NCBI GenBank assembly: GCA_963575745.1
Contig: CAUYUJ010016896.1
Span: 185,001 to 210,984, forward strand
Source of the DNA: Prorocentrum cordatum
Lineage: Eukaryota; Sar; Dinophyceae; Prorocentrales; Prorocentraceae
DNA length: 25,984 nt
Direction: 5' to 3'
Part shown: positions 8,301-17,572 of the stretch, in pieces
Layout: each line of letters begins with the position of its first letter
How positions within the stretch are numbered: position 1 is the first letter of the stretch
Position numbers and translations under genes: made by a program
The notes under the pieces: generated by a model
What the model was told of the DNA's origin: nothing
What the model saw: the letters and a program-made list of their open reading frames with translations, nothing else
Databases searched by the model: none

Positions 8301-8590
8301 TGCAGAATGAACTCAGAATCACCGTGTCTCGGTGGGTCTCCTGGTGGGACTGCACTCTCCTGGCTGAATGCTGCGCTACCCGCAGCGCCCGATTATGGGC
8401 ACGTGGTTCGGAGATCCTCGAAGAGATGCCATCAGAGGACAGGGTGCCACTACCGCGCACGGCTGTGGCATGCACCCTTTCCCCAAGGACATCCTCCGTG
8501 ATCCGAGCGGCCTGCCATGACCTCTCCCGTGCGCCCGGGCCCCTGCTCCCTCGGGCGGGTCCTCTTCTTGGCGGCGCGCACAAGGGGGTG
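8301..8590. other. No gene seen
   Basis: Mixed GC-rich sequence with no repeat or coding evidence. Confidence 0.4.
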
Positions 8591-8715
8591 GGGGGAGGGG
8601 GGAGGGCTTCTTAGAAGGAGGCTGCTCCTTAGAAGGCGCCGGCCTTACATCTATAGAGAGGGCCCGCGCCTTCTAAGAAGCAGGAGTGCTTCTAAGAAGC
8701 ACTCCCCCCTCCCCC
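8591..8715. repeat. Long hairpin / palindromic element, 125 bp
   Basis: The arm at 8591-8645 and the reverse complement of 8661-8715 share GGGGGAGGGGGGAG, GCTTCTTAGAAG, CTTAGAAGGCGC and GGCC in order, with a few substitutions and indels. Each arm itself contains the smaller palindrome CTTCTTAGAAG. The spacer (about 15 bp) is TTACATCTATAGAGA. This is compatible with a foldback or MITE-type element. Confidence 0.65.
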
Positions 8716-8875
8716 CCCCTCTGCGCGTGGCCAATCTCCCTCGCCCTCCACGTCCCTTCCCTTCCTCCCCTCTGGGTCTCTCCTCCTCTCTCTCTCCGCT
8801 CTCGCCCGAGCCCTCCCTCCTTGGGGGGGCCTCCGTCCCTTCCTCATCCAAGCCCTTCTCTGGGGGACAAAGTGA
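8716..8875. other. Pyrimidine-rich spacer, no gene seen
   Basis: C/T-rich plus strand (CCCTCC, CTCTCTCTC words) leading into the AT-rich tract. Confidence 0.4.
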
Positions 8876-8966
8876 ATACACACATTTACATATACATTCA
8901 TAGAGAGATCTGTGTATAAATGTGTATATATATATATATATTTATATATATACAGTATATAAGACG
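8876..8966. repeat. AT-rich tract with (TA)n core
   Basis: ACACACATTTACATATAC on the left and GTGTATAAATGTGTATATA on the right are partly complementary. They flank a run of TA dinucleotides, so the whole tract can fold into a hairpin. Confidence 0.75.
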
Positions 8967-9394
8967 ATCCGATGCCGCAATCCCCCCGACTTCTCCAGGG
9001 GCGAGTCCTGACCAGGACTCCACGGCGAACCTCGCCGTGGCAACAAGGAAAGAGAGGCGGTGCCGGCATCCTTCTTGCTCCTCTGGACTCTTCTCTCCGC
9101 CACCCTCGTCTCTTCCCCTCCCCCTCGTCGGCGCTCCGAGGTCATCACTGGAGCGCTCGGCCCGCGACACGTGGGGCCCTCGGGGCAGGCTCTGTGCAGC
9201 CGCTGCCGTGGCCTCCGCCGCCGGGCCCTCGGAAGTCCCCGTCGGCCCTCCCGGAGGGCCAGCGGCGAGACCCGTGGCGCGGGGTCTCCCCCGGGCCAAG
9301 CTCGCTGCGTGTTCACCTCCTGCTTCTCACGCGTGGCCTGCTTCGTCAGCCAGCTTCCTCCCTTCTCTTCTCTGCCTAATTCAAGCTTCGCGCG
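8967..9394. other. No gene seen
   Basis: GC-rich DNA with overlapping open frames on both strands. No domain recognised. Confidence 0.4.
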
Positions 9395-9450
9395 GCCCGC
9401 TTAGCTTCGACCGGAAGAGGTGCGCTCTCGACCCGCGGATCAAAAAGTTT
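9395..9450 (+). repeat. Dispersed repeat B, copy 2
   Basis: Plus-strand copy of the element found inverted at 1182-1241. Confidence 0.65.
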
Positions 9451-10624
9451 CGTCAGCCAAGCGACATGCCTTGAACTCGACGGAGTGCCGAATGGTGGTC
9501 CCGCAGGTCCTCCGCCTGCGCCGAGAGAAGCTCACGAGCGGGTCCGAGCTCATGGCGCCGCCTGGCAGCGCATTCGGGGGAAGCGCTCAGAGCTCAACGA
9601 GCTTGGCAGCGTGGTGGAGCCTCCCCCATGGCGTGTCTTCGAGGCACTGTAAGATCCAGCTGAGCGCCCTCCGCGCTCATGGTCACTCTTGCTGGGTGGC
9701 CGATTGCTCGGATGGCTCGTTCATCTGCACGCGTCAGACCTGCAAGAGCTCGACGCCCGGGCCAACGTCTAACTAAATTAAGGGCTGCCTGTCCTGTGCC
9801 TCTGCGAGCCCTGCAGTGCAAGCCACGAACATCCGATTCGTGGCTGCGTGTGCGTCGGTGCCTCCACCCGAAGAGGCCTCGGGCGGCGCTTCGCGCGAAC
9901 TCGTTGGCCGCCCTGTACGGACTGCCGCCTGGGGAGCTGGCCGAGGGATCCCTCGGCGAGGGCACGTGCTCCTTCGGAGCCATCGTCCCTCTGCATCAGC
10001 CGCGGCTTGCCCTCGCTGGCGCAGAAGATCTTCGCGCGCCTTCAGCATCCGCCTGCTCTGTAGCAATCCTCCCCACCCCGTTCGCCCCTCCCCCTCTCCT
10101 CTCCCCAGCCTTGAGTAGGACTGGGGGGTCAGGTCTGCAGAACACCCCAAACGGGCGTCAAGGGGAGTAACCCACCTGTTCGGGCAAGCTGAAATCCATG
10201 CACCACACCCAACGTCAAGCCGACACGTTGAACATAAACCAGTGGTTGGATGCTGCGCATCTTCGTCGGCTGAACTGGCGAGGCGTTTGGCCACAGCGAC
10301 CTCCCTTTCTTGGTGGTCCTGCAGAGGAAGGCGCTTTCTGACCTTCGGCCCTACTCAATTCCTTCCCTCCCCTTCGCCCCTCCCGCTTCTCTTCTCCCCA
10401 GCCCCTCCGGCGCGAGGGGTCGGGGAGGGCCAGGCGCACTTCGAAGGGGGCGAACATCCGAAAACCGGTCCGTGGCGGTGAGCCTCCAGCTGCGCGCCCA
10501 TGCGCGGGCCACTCCGCCAAGGCGGCTCCTGCTGGCTGCGAGCAGGCGTGACCCTGGGCAAGAAATTAGAAGAAGAAATTACACCAAACTAAAACCCAAA
10601 TCAATGGGTGGTTTTCGCTGAGGA
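9451..10624. other. No recognisable gene; two acceptor-like pyrimidine tracts
   Basis: No domain is recognised in any frame. Two similar pyrimidine tracts ending in CCCCAG (about 10075-10108 and 10356-10401) share the wording TTCGCCCCTCCC ... CTTCTC/TCCTCTCCCCAG. They look like 3' splice acceptors or a duplicated C/T-rich sequence. Without recognisable exons I cannot call a gene. Confidence 0.3.
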
Positions 10625-10736
10625 GATCGACCGGGAACCCGGGAGCCTGGGAACCCAGAACCCACCGACATCGGCCCGGAACAAAAAAAAACAGGAACCC
10701 AGGAACCCGGGAACCCGGAGCCCGGAACCCAGCCTG
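10625..10736. repeat. GGGAACCC-type minisatellite
   Basis: Variants of GGGAACCC/GGAACCCAG recur about ten times, interrupted by a non-repeat segment with a run of nine A (10684-10692). The unit is about 8-10 bp. Confidence 0.7.
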
Positions 10737-10784
10737 CTACCAAAATCGGCGAGAAACTTTCGCCGAGTCTTTCAACTTCCGCTG

Positions 10785-10989
10785 CCCAGATGGTCTGGTA
10801 CCGGAAATTTTCGGTAGCGATTTCGACGCACCCCGAATTTCGGTAGCGACCGGATCTTCGTTTGAGGGCGCTGAAATAGCGGATTTCAGAACGCTCTGAT
10901 ACCGGTATTGGGCGCTACATTTCGGTATTTCGGTAGCGATCGATCTCTGCGGAGCGCTACCGGAAATTTTCGGTAGCGGACCATCAGGG
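10785..10989. mobile_element. 205-bp TIR element with internal palindromes
   Basis: The left end (10785-10821) and the reverse complement of the right end (10954-10989) align over about 36 bp: CC-GATGGTC, then TACCG-AAATTT-CGGTAGCG. The word CGGTAGCG with AAATTT/AATTT recurs at least four times inside (for example 10838-10850 and 10921-10941). Each TIR is itself a near-palindrome (TACCGGAAATTTTCGGTA). No coding capacity. This resembles a MITE or foldback element and is unlike the family at 5871-6019. Confidence 0.65.
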
Positions 10990-11017
10990 TGGGACCCCTT
11001 CAGTGCAAGCACTGATT

Positions 11018-11133
11018 GGGGAACAGCGCCATGAGCATAAACCGTTGGCGCTCCGCACGGATTTCTGGGATTTGCGCTGGGGCCCCCCTCGACGGCGCCT
11101 CGGGCGCCGCCCCCGGCTCTCGCTCCGCACGCC
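11018..11133 (-). repeat. Dispersed repeat G, copy 1 (inverted)
   Basis: Matches the reverse complement of 20434-20550 along its whole length. Shared landmarks are GGAACA, CATAAAC, CGGATTTCT-GGAT, GCG-TGGGGCCCCCC, GGCGCCT-CGGCGCCGCCCC, and CGCTCCGC-CGCC. The other copy sits near the 3' end of the retrotransposon, so this could be a shared tail, a SINE-like unit or an independent insertion. Confidence 0.7.
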
Positions 11134-11412
11134 GCCCCTGGCTCCTTCCCCGGGGCTGGCTCCGAGCAGAGGGCAGCACAGCCACCCCCGAGAATACGCA
11201 CTCGAAGAGCGAGGCCGTTTGGCCAGCGCGCCCAGGGAAGGAATCGAGCAGGGCGGGGCCGTGCAGTGAACGCCTGGGGCCGTTGAGCAGACGCCAGGTG
11301 TCGGGGTCTGGGTGTGCTTTTTGTTCCGCCCTTGGATTCAGGAAGACGATCGTGGGAGCCTTTTCTTGTCACTTAGTCTGGCTTCCCTGCGCCTCCAGTA
11401 GTCTGCAGTCGT
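11134..11412. other. No gene seen
   Basis: GC-rich spacer with open frames but no recognisable product. Confidence 0.4.
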
Positions 11413-11556
11413 TGGCTGGCGCCACCGGAGGCCACAGGGGGCTACTTGAGGCCACTGGAGGCCACTGGATGGCCACTGGAGGAGCCACTGGAGGCCGCTC
11501 GAGGCTCGCGGGGGGCCACCTGGTGGCCACTGGAGGAGCCACTGCGGCCACTCAGG
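11413..11556. repeat. GGCCACTGGAGG minisatellite
   Basis: About ten variants of GGCCACTGGA/GGAGCCACTGGAGG at 9-18 bp spacing, some with the 15-18 bp double unit. The repeat does not keep a constant phase. Confidence 0.8.
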
Positions 11557-11778
11557 TGATTACGAAAGGCTCCCAGGAGCATCTTGTGAACTTGAAAGGG
11601 TGGCCTCTGGTGCGCTCGCTCTCCCTGCCGATTGCTGCATGCGCTGCGACAGCAGCGGCCCATTCGTGCTCGGGTTTGCCGCCCCTCCCCCCCATGCCCC
11701 TGGGAGAGCTGCGAACCGACAAAAAGTCACTCTAGCGAAGGGGTCGCTCCGAATCACGTCGCTTCGAGTCACCGCTTT
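11557..11778. other. No gene seen
   Basis: Short mixed spacer between the minisatellite and the long TCC tract. Confidence 0.4.
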
Positions 11779-12192
11779 CTCCTCCTCCTCCCCCACCTCT
11801 TCCTCCTCCACCTCCTCCTCCTCCTCCTCTCCCCCCTCCTCCCTCCTCCTCCTCCTCCTCCTCCTCCTCCTCCTCCTCCTCCTCCACCACCTCCGACTCC
11901 TCCTCCACCTCCGACTCCTCCTCCTCCACATCTTCCTCCTCCCCTCTCCTCCTCCTCCTCCTCCCCCCCCTCCGCTTCCTCCTCCTCCATCTCCTCCACT
12001 TCCTCCCTCCTGCGCCTCCTCCTCCTCCTCCTCTCCTCCTCCTCCCCTCCTCCTCTTCATCCCTCTCCTCCTCCTCCTCCTTCACCGCCTCCTCTTCCTC
12101 CTCCTCCTCCTCCACCACCTCCTCCTCCTCCACCTCCGACTCCTCCTCCTCCTCCTCCTTCTCCTCCTCCTCTTCCTCCTCCTCCTCATCCC
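11779..12192. repeat. TCC/CTC tract, about 410 bp
   Basis: This is the longest simple-sequence block in the window, almost purely pyrimidine on the plus strand. Interruptions are mainly A at every few units (CAC, GAC, CAT). It keeps poly-Ser, poly-Leu, poly-Pro, poly-Glu, poly-Gly and poly-Arg frames open on the two strands. Confidence 0.95.
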
Positions 12193-12535
12193 TATCTGAA
12201 ACACCCTGAACCCAAAACGTTGTCCTCTCTCGGGAGTGCACCTTGTACTTCCGCTGCCTTCCGCCGCCCTTCCGCTGGCTTCCGCTGGCGGAGGCGGCCT
12301 CGCTCTACTTCCGCCTACCTTACGCCGCCGTCCGCCGATGAAGAGACGACAACTCGCCAACGATCCTCGAAGGCAGGGCCATTCTTGTGGCACGCCGCAC
12401 GTGCAGCCAAACTTCCACTCCTCACCCGCAAGCTCTTCGCTGGCAAACCACTTTGCCTCTCCACCGCGCGCGGTGCCTGAGAGCGTCTGCGCTTCCTCCA
12501 GACCCAGACATCCGGCCGCTCCGGCTCCAACTTCT
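12193..12535. repeat. CTTCCGC-type minisatellite, then no gene seen
   Basis: From about 12246 to 12335 the words CTTCCGCTG, CCTTCCGCC and TACTTCCGCC recur at about 9-13 bp spacing. The rest to 12535 is featureless and has no gene. Confidence 0.5.
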
Positions 12536-12672
12536 TCGATGCGTGGGCCCCGGAGGTCGGGTCCACTTCGCCGGGGCCGGTTTTCCGCCCTGAGTCGTCT
12601 TATGACGCTCCCGAGGCCCGGCAAGGGCCCCCGGAGGAAAACGGCCCAAATCCCGCCGCTCCAATTTTTTGG
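12536..12672. repeat. Old dispersed repeat F, copy 2
   Basis: Diverged copy of 4203-4338 in the same orientation. Confidence 0.5.
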
Positions 12673-13056
12673 AATCGTCGGATCTCTGGGGGCGACGACT
12701 GTCGGCGGCCGCCCTCTGTTCTTTTCCTGCTGCCCCTGCGCCCCGCGCCCTTAAGCGTCCCGCGGGTATACCGACCATCGCGCTTGGGTCCGCTGGCGCT
12801 GCCGAGTTACAACCGGATCTGGGCCGCACCCTTCAAGAACACGGTGCCCCCCGTCGGCCAGAACAGCCAGAACACCCAAGGGTTGCACCCTCCCCATGAG
12901 GCGCCAGAACATCACAGCAAGCACGAAGCACACTTTCGGGCACCCTCCCCGAATTGCTCTCGGTCTGATACCTCGGCCCGCGTGTATTATTTTTGTTGCT
13001 GCGCTCAGCCTCAGTGCAGGCGGCGCAGCGAGTCTGCCAGCAGATGCGCGACACGC
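12673..13056. other. No gene seen
   Basis: Mixed sequence. The word GGCCCGCGTGTA occurs here (about 12975) and again right after the tandem duplication (about 13361), which may mark the original edges of the duplicated block. Confidence 0.4.
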
Positions 13057-13359
13057 CGGCGTCGACCCAGGATGGCCGGCTGCGCCTGAATTAGCCCGAC
13101 AGGTGGGAACAAAAACAGGAGAAGCGGAGCAGAGGGGGCCGAGAAGGGAGCGAGGGTAGCTCAGCCGCCAACATGTCGGCTGACCCACACGCCGACGGCT
13201 TTAAAGTCGGCGTCGACCCAGGATGGCCGGCTGCGCCTGAATTAGCCCGACAGGTGGGAACAAAAACAGGAGAAGCGGAGCAGAGGGGGCCGAGAAGGGA
13301 GCGAGGGTAGCTCAGCCGCCAACATGTCGGCTGACCCACACGCCGACGGCTTTAAAGTC
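13057..13359. repeat. Perfect 151-bp tandem duplication (two copies)
   Basis: Two copies start at about 13057 and 13208 and appear identical along their length, including an oligo-A stretch and a GGGGGCCGAGAAGGGAG block. At the junction, ACGCCGAC and GTCGGCGT can pair (about 13189-13213). The second copy ends 25 bp before the assembly gap. The array may be longer in the genome, or the second copy may be an assembly artefact. Confidence 0.85.
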
Positions 13360-13384
13360 AGGCCCGCGTGTAAAAAGCAACCGG

Positions 13385-13484
13385 NNNNNNNNNNNNNNNN
13401 NNNNNNNNNNNNNNNNNNNNNNNNNNNNNNNNNNNNNNNNNNNNNNNNNNNNNNNNNNNNNNNNNNNNNNNNNNNNNNNNNNNN
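13385..13484. other. Assembly gap (100 N)
   Basis: Exactly 100 N, the usual placeholder for a gap of unknown size. It lies between a tandem duplication and a GGA tract, both difficult to assemble. Confidence 0.99.
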
Positions 13485-13558
13485 GGAGGAGGAGGAGGAG
13501 GAGGATGGAGGAGGAGGAGGAGGAGGAGGAGGAGGAGGAGGAGGAGGAGGAGGAGGAG
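13485..13558. repeat. (GGA)n tract at gap edge
   Basis: A run of GGA/GAG units with one ATG interruption. It probably continues into the gap. Confidence 0.9.
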
Positions 13559-13701
13559 AGCCCATTTGGCCTCTGGCGGGCCCGCCGATCCCGACCGATC
13601 CATCGGGGTCGGTCGCGCCTGCCGCCGCCCGATCGCTCGTGCGGTAGGCGGGGCGCTCGATCGGCCAGCCCGCGGGGCGGGGCTGAAGCGCGCCGCGCGC
13701 C

Positions 13702-14697
13702 ATACGAGGAAATGACAAGACAAGCAGAGAGCTCGAGAACGAGGAAATGATAAGACAAGCAGAAGAACAGGAGATGGCAGAAGAGAAGCAGAAAAACGAA
13801 GAGGCAGCAGATGATTATGAAAAGCAGGCGGATGAGATGCTCAACCCCGCGATGCCGATGCAAGGACCATAATCAGACGAGGAAGGTGCATGGTGGGACT
13901 GGGAACAGCAAAGATGGAGGCCTCAAAGCGAATGGACCCCGACACAGACGCAAGGATCACGAGACTGGTATCAAGAGATAGGTGAATAAGATGACTACGC
14001 GTGGTATTGGAAGCAAATACAAGAGGAGGAGAGACGGCAACAACAGGCAGAAAAAGAGAAACAAATAATGGCAGAAGAGGAGGAAGAGCTGAGGAGGAGA
14101 GAAGAGGAGGCAGAAAGGGAAGGCCAGAAGATGAAGCAGGCGGACCACGAATCCAGATACACAATAGGAGCCGTCCCCCTGTCCCAGATATACGTGACAG
14201 ACATGAAGGAAGGGGAAGGGGACATGGAGAATGCTAAAGAGGAGGAGAGCGGAAGCAAGGACGACGACACAACTAAGGAAGAGGAGATAAGCAAGACGGT
14301 CACGATGAACCCACAATGCCAAGAGGCAAAAGAGGAGGAAGAGGGAGAGTGTATCCAGATCACAGAAAGTAGCGAAAGTGAGGACGACACCGAGCCAGCG
14401 GACACAGAAGCGGAGGAGAGGCAGAAGGAGGCGAAGATGTCAAGGAGAAGGGCAAGGACTCAGTTCTTCGCACTCACACCGCCCAGACAGGTAGACAGCG
14501 CTGAGAGTGCGGCAAGAGGACCTGCAAGGCAAAAGACACATGGCGGTGAAGAAGGTGGCGAGGACTTGCCCAAGAGGTGGGCTTTTAGGGCCCGCCCCCG
14601 ACCTCCTCAATCGTGGGGGGGGGTCGGGGGCAGCACAGACAGACGCCGGCCCCAAATAGGGGGCACAAGTGTGAGCGAGCTCAGACTGGCACCGTGA
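13702..14697 (+). pseudogene. LINE ORF1-like, acidic coiled-coil protein (broken)
   Basis: One reading frame (codons starting at positions 1 mod 3) carries a Glu/Lys/Gln-rich protein from about 13702 to the TGA at 14695. TAA stops at 13870 and 13987 interrupt it; each could come from one substitution in a sense codon. The part from about 14020 to 14150 is heptad-like (Glu, Arg, Lys, Gln) and should form a coiled coil. The rest is Glu/Asp/Ser-rich. I see no CCHC knuckle or RRM, the RNA-binding modules found in many LINE ORF1 proteins. A 27-bp sequence around 13703-13730 is repeated 35 bp downstream, out of frame. A GC-rich 10-bp hairpin at 14594-14631 interrupts the A-rich texture. ORF1 identity rests on position upstream of ORF2 and on composition only. 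Confidence 0.6.
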
Positions 14698-16883
14698 AAG
14701 GCAGCGACCAAGAGCGGCGGCATGCCCGAGCTCGACATCGCCAGCTACTTCGACGGCAGCGAGCCGCTCACCAAGAAGATGCAAGAACATCGACAGCGAA
14801 TTCAAAGGCGACAAACATTTTTGGCAAGAATTCATTCGGAGAGTTTGAATGCAACGAGGCTGGGAGCCATGGGTACCGCACCAACATCGACGACCTCCAG
14901 GACACAACGACTCGGCCTCACGGTATGGGCAACGGCGACGCGACCACGGTGGGCAACCTACACGGAGGACGTGAGAGCAGACCCGACCAAGTAAGGACAC
15001 CGAGACGACCTGCAACAGTCAGGGCACAGAGGCAGCTGGACCTCGACGTAGATAGATCAAGTAGTAGCGACGGCGAGAGGAACATGAATGGCGACACGGA
15101 GGACGCAAAGAAGCTGTATTCAGGAGAAGGAAGAAACCGAGATGGCCCACACGAAGACAGAGAAGACGAACGGGGGGAGGAGCATCTTCGAGATCAGCAG
15201 CACAGAGGACAAAAAGAAAGACCAGACCAACCAGGAGAGGTATGGATGGTACAGTGCGAGATCCAGCCGGAGGAGATGCTCACAGAATACCTTCGTCGGC
15301 GGCAACCGTTAGAAATAAGGACAGACACAGGCGATATGAAATTGCACGACTTTGCGGAACTTGCCATACGTATGTGCCCGAAGAACGAGAAGCAACCGAA
15401 GATCATCCACATACACACAGATGGGAGCTACTACGACACGAAGCCAGAGGATACGTCGTGGTCTATCGTCATCACCAAGCAGACAATGGATGGATTCAGC
15501 TTCTTGGGATATCTGACGGGCAAGGCAAAGGGAAGCACAAGGATAAAGCAAGAAGGACCACCAAACCACAACACAGGCGAGCTCACGGCTTTACTGTGGG
15601 CATACGTGGCAGCATATGCAAACTACAGAGAATACGAAGTCCACATCCACACAGACTGCGAAGCAGCACGTGCAGCAGCGGATGGTACCTGGGCCATTGC
15701 AACGGACTACGAACTATCGCGGCTGACGGCGCTGACAGCAGAAGAGGTGGGTAAAAGGATGAAAGTCACCAATCACTACGTGAAGGCCCACGACGGACAC
15801 CCATGGAATGAATTGGCAGACTCGATAGAAAAGAACACAACTACTGAGGGACCAATCGACAGGCTTACTTATCAGAGAGATGACGAGTGGAAAGTACTCA
15901 CGGACATGCAATATTCAGACAAGAAAGCATACCGGAACATCAACAAGGCGAACGAGACGGCGATGGAAAACAATGGATGGGAATTTGAGCACGAACAACA
16001 AAGGACTGATACGACACGTGCAGAACCACAATGGGCAGTGAAAAAAGAACGGGAGCAGGCACATGACAATGAGAAGAAGATCGAGCGGGGAGTACACAAG
16101 AACACGGTGTTTGAGCTCAAGATCGGCACGTACAACGCGATGACGATGGGGGAAGACGGACACCATGATGTACACGAGCGTGCAAGCAAGCAGCCTTTCA
16201 GAGGGAGACTTACACGGCTGCAGATGATACAACAGGGCATACATATTTTGGGGGTACAAGGAACCAGACAACCACCTGGAACAACACGCATGGATGGATG
16301 CATGTTACTATCAGGTGGAGACGACGGCGGAAAGTTGGGATGCGGACTACTGTTCAACACGACCGAGCCGTACGCATGCACAAAATCAGGAGTCAAGTAC
16401 CTGCAGATATCACACTTCCGTCAATTACACGCAGACCCAAGAAGATACATCGTACGACTCAAGGCCCCGCTAATAGAAGAGGTCATAGGAGTCTTCCACA
16501 CACCACACCACGACCACAAGAAGAAGGAACGTCAAGAATGGTGGAAGGAGACCAGGCGCCTGCAAGACACGTTCAAATGCACGATCGTGCTAATAGATGC
16601 AAGCGGTGAAGTAACGCAAAGTGGTGGATACGAGCACATCGTTGGCAGATTTGGAGCGGAAAAGACGGACGAGAACGGCACAGAATTATTGAAATATGCC
16701 AACGAGAACGACCTCACTGCAGTGGCCACGCATTACGACTCGGAGGACAGGTACACGTACGTATACAGATACAGGCCCGACAAAAAGAACAAGCCGAACG
16801 AGTGGAAGACGACCCTGAAGCAGATAGACCATGTATTACTGGGGCGACATCTTCTCGACGCAGTGACCAGTGTGCAACACTGA
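14613..16883 (+). CDS. LINE ORF2 N-terminal part: RNase H + endonuclease
   Basis: An open frame of 756 codons. RNase HI domain at residues about 262-408: Asp270 in HIHTDGS, Glu323 in NTGELTA, Asp348 in HIHTDCEAA and Asp403 in NELAD form the expected D-E-D-D metal-binding set, with the YVKAHDGH motif before the last. RNase H removes the RNA strand of RNA-DNA hybrids. EEP endonuclease at about 503-756: Asn508 in IGTYNA, Asp662 and Asp739 in QIDHV are present. The expected catalytic Glu is Gly550 (GVQGTR), and the Asn two residues after Asp662 is Ser664. The end of the endonuclease, including the PDH motif, continues in another frame after 16884. Residues 1 to about 205 are doubtful: a frame-1 stretch (15088-15312) looks equally coding, so the original reading may have shifted near 15240. 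The true start is unknown. Confidence 0.85.
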   Translation: MGGGRGQHRQTPAPNRGHKCERAQTGTVKGSDQERRHARARHRQLLRRQRAAHQEDARTSTANSKATNIFGKNSFGEFECNEAGSHGYRTNIDDLQDTTTRPHGMGNGDATTVGNLHGGRESRPDQVRTPRRPATVRAQRQLDLDVDRSSSSDGERNMNGDTEDAKKLYSGEGRNRDGPHEDREDERGEEHLRDQQHRGQKERPDQPGEVWMVQCEIQPEEMLTEYLRRRQPLEIRTDTGDMKLHDFAELAIRMCPKNEKQPKIIHIHTDGSYYDTKPEDTSWSIVITKQTMDGFSFLGYLTGKAKGSTRIKQEGPPNHNTGELTALLWAYVAAYANYREYEVHIHTDCEAARAAADGTWAIATDYELSRLTALTAEEVGKRMKVTNHYVKAHDGHPWNELADSIEKNTTTEGPIDRLTYQRDDEWKVLTDMQYSDKKAYRNINKANETAMENNGWEFEHEQQRTDTTRAEPQWAVKKEREQAHDNEKKIERGVHKNTVFELKIGTYNAMTMGEDGHHDVHERASKQPFRGRLTRLQMIQQGIHILGVQGTRQPPGTTRMDGCMLLSGGDDGGKLGCGLLFNTTEPYACTKSGVKYLQISHFRQLHADPRRYIVRLKAPLIEEVIGVFHTPHHDHKKKERQEWWKETRRLQDTFKCTIVLIDASGEVTQSGGYEHIVGRFGAEKTDENGTELLKYANENDLTAVATHYDSEDRYTYVYRYRPDKKNKPNEWKTTLKQIDHVLLGRHLLDAVTSVQH

Positions 16884-17572
16884 GAGACTGGGACAATGGC
16901 ACCAAACATCCAGACCACACACCAGTGGTATTGGAAATATGTGCAGATGACAAAACATCAGAAAGGACAGTGAGAAGACAAATTATCGGCATCAGGAAGT
17001 TGGAGCAAGAGGAACTACTAAGAGGTTTTCAGATGGAATTGGATGCTACGATGATACCATACTGGGAGGTGGGGGTCAACGAACATTGCGAACAGCTCTC
17101 AGAAAAGTACTTCGCGGAAGATAAGAAAACGGCAATCAACCCATACATATCTCGAACAACAATGGGGCTGGTGAAATTGAGACGGCACGTGCAACTTGCG
17201 ATGAAGAGATATTTTACGAAGAAGCCTGGACCCTTCACACTACTACGACGACATCTCCCAGGCCAAATTGATGAAGTGGCACCAGAGGAATCAGAATGGA
17301 AGGTGGACGCGGATAACCTGCAGCTGGCGATTGACACGTATAATGCGGGAATGATAGAACTTGACAGGATGGCATGGAGAGCGAACGAGTTCCTCAAGGA
17401 TACCAAGAAACACCTGAGGAAGGCACTCAGAGAAGACAAGGCCAAGCTCATCAGCGACACAGCAGCTGAGATAGTGGACTACATCCAGCAGAACAAGCAC
17501 GATAGAGAGTGGAGCACGGTGGACATGATCCTCAAGATGAGCGGCAGGAGAAATAAGAAGTTTGCTGGATGA
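16884..17572 (+). pseudogene. LINE ORF2: endonuclease end and linker
   Basis: Continues ORF2 in frame 2 after a frameshift near 16880-16890, equivalent to loss of one base or gain of two. It opens with HPDHTPVVLEI (His codon at 16916), the last EEP motif, which normally follows the QID motif closely. About 200 residues of mainly helical, Lys/Arg/Glu-rich linker follow, ending at a TGA (17570-17572). The same frame continues directly after that stop, so the TGA is a single nonsense change. An ATG at 16802 opens this frame, but the stretch before the shift is not the ORF2 reading. Confidence 0.8.

Noticed and set aside
10625-11556. CRISPR-like spaced repeats
   Set aside because: The minisatellite units are short, variable and unevenly spaced, with no unique spacers of constant length; the genome also looks eukaryotic.
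11560-12480. Open frames of up to 282 codons across the TCC tract
   Set aside because: Low-complexity translation of a simple repeat, present on both strands.
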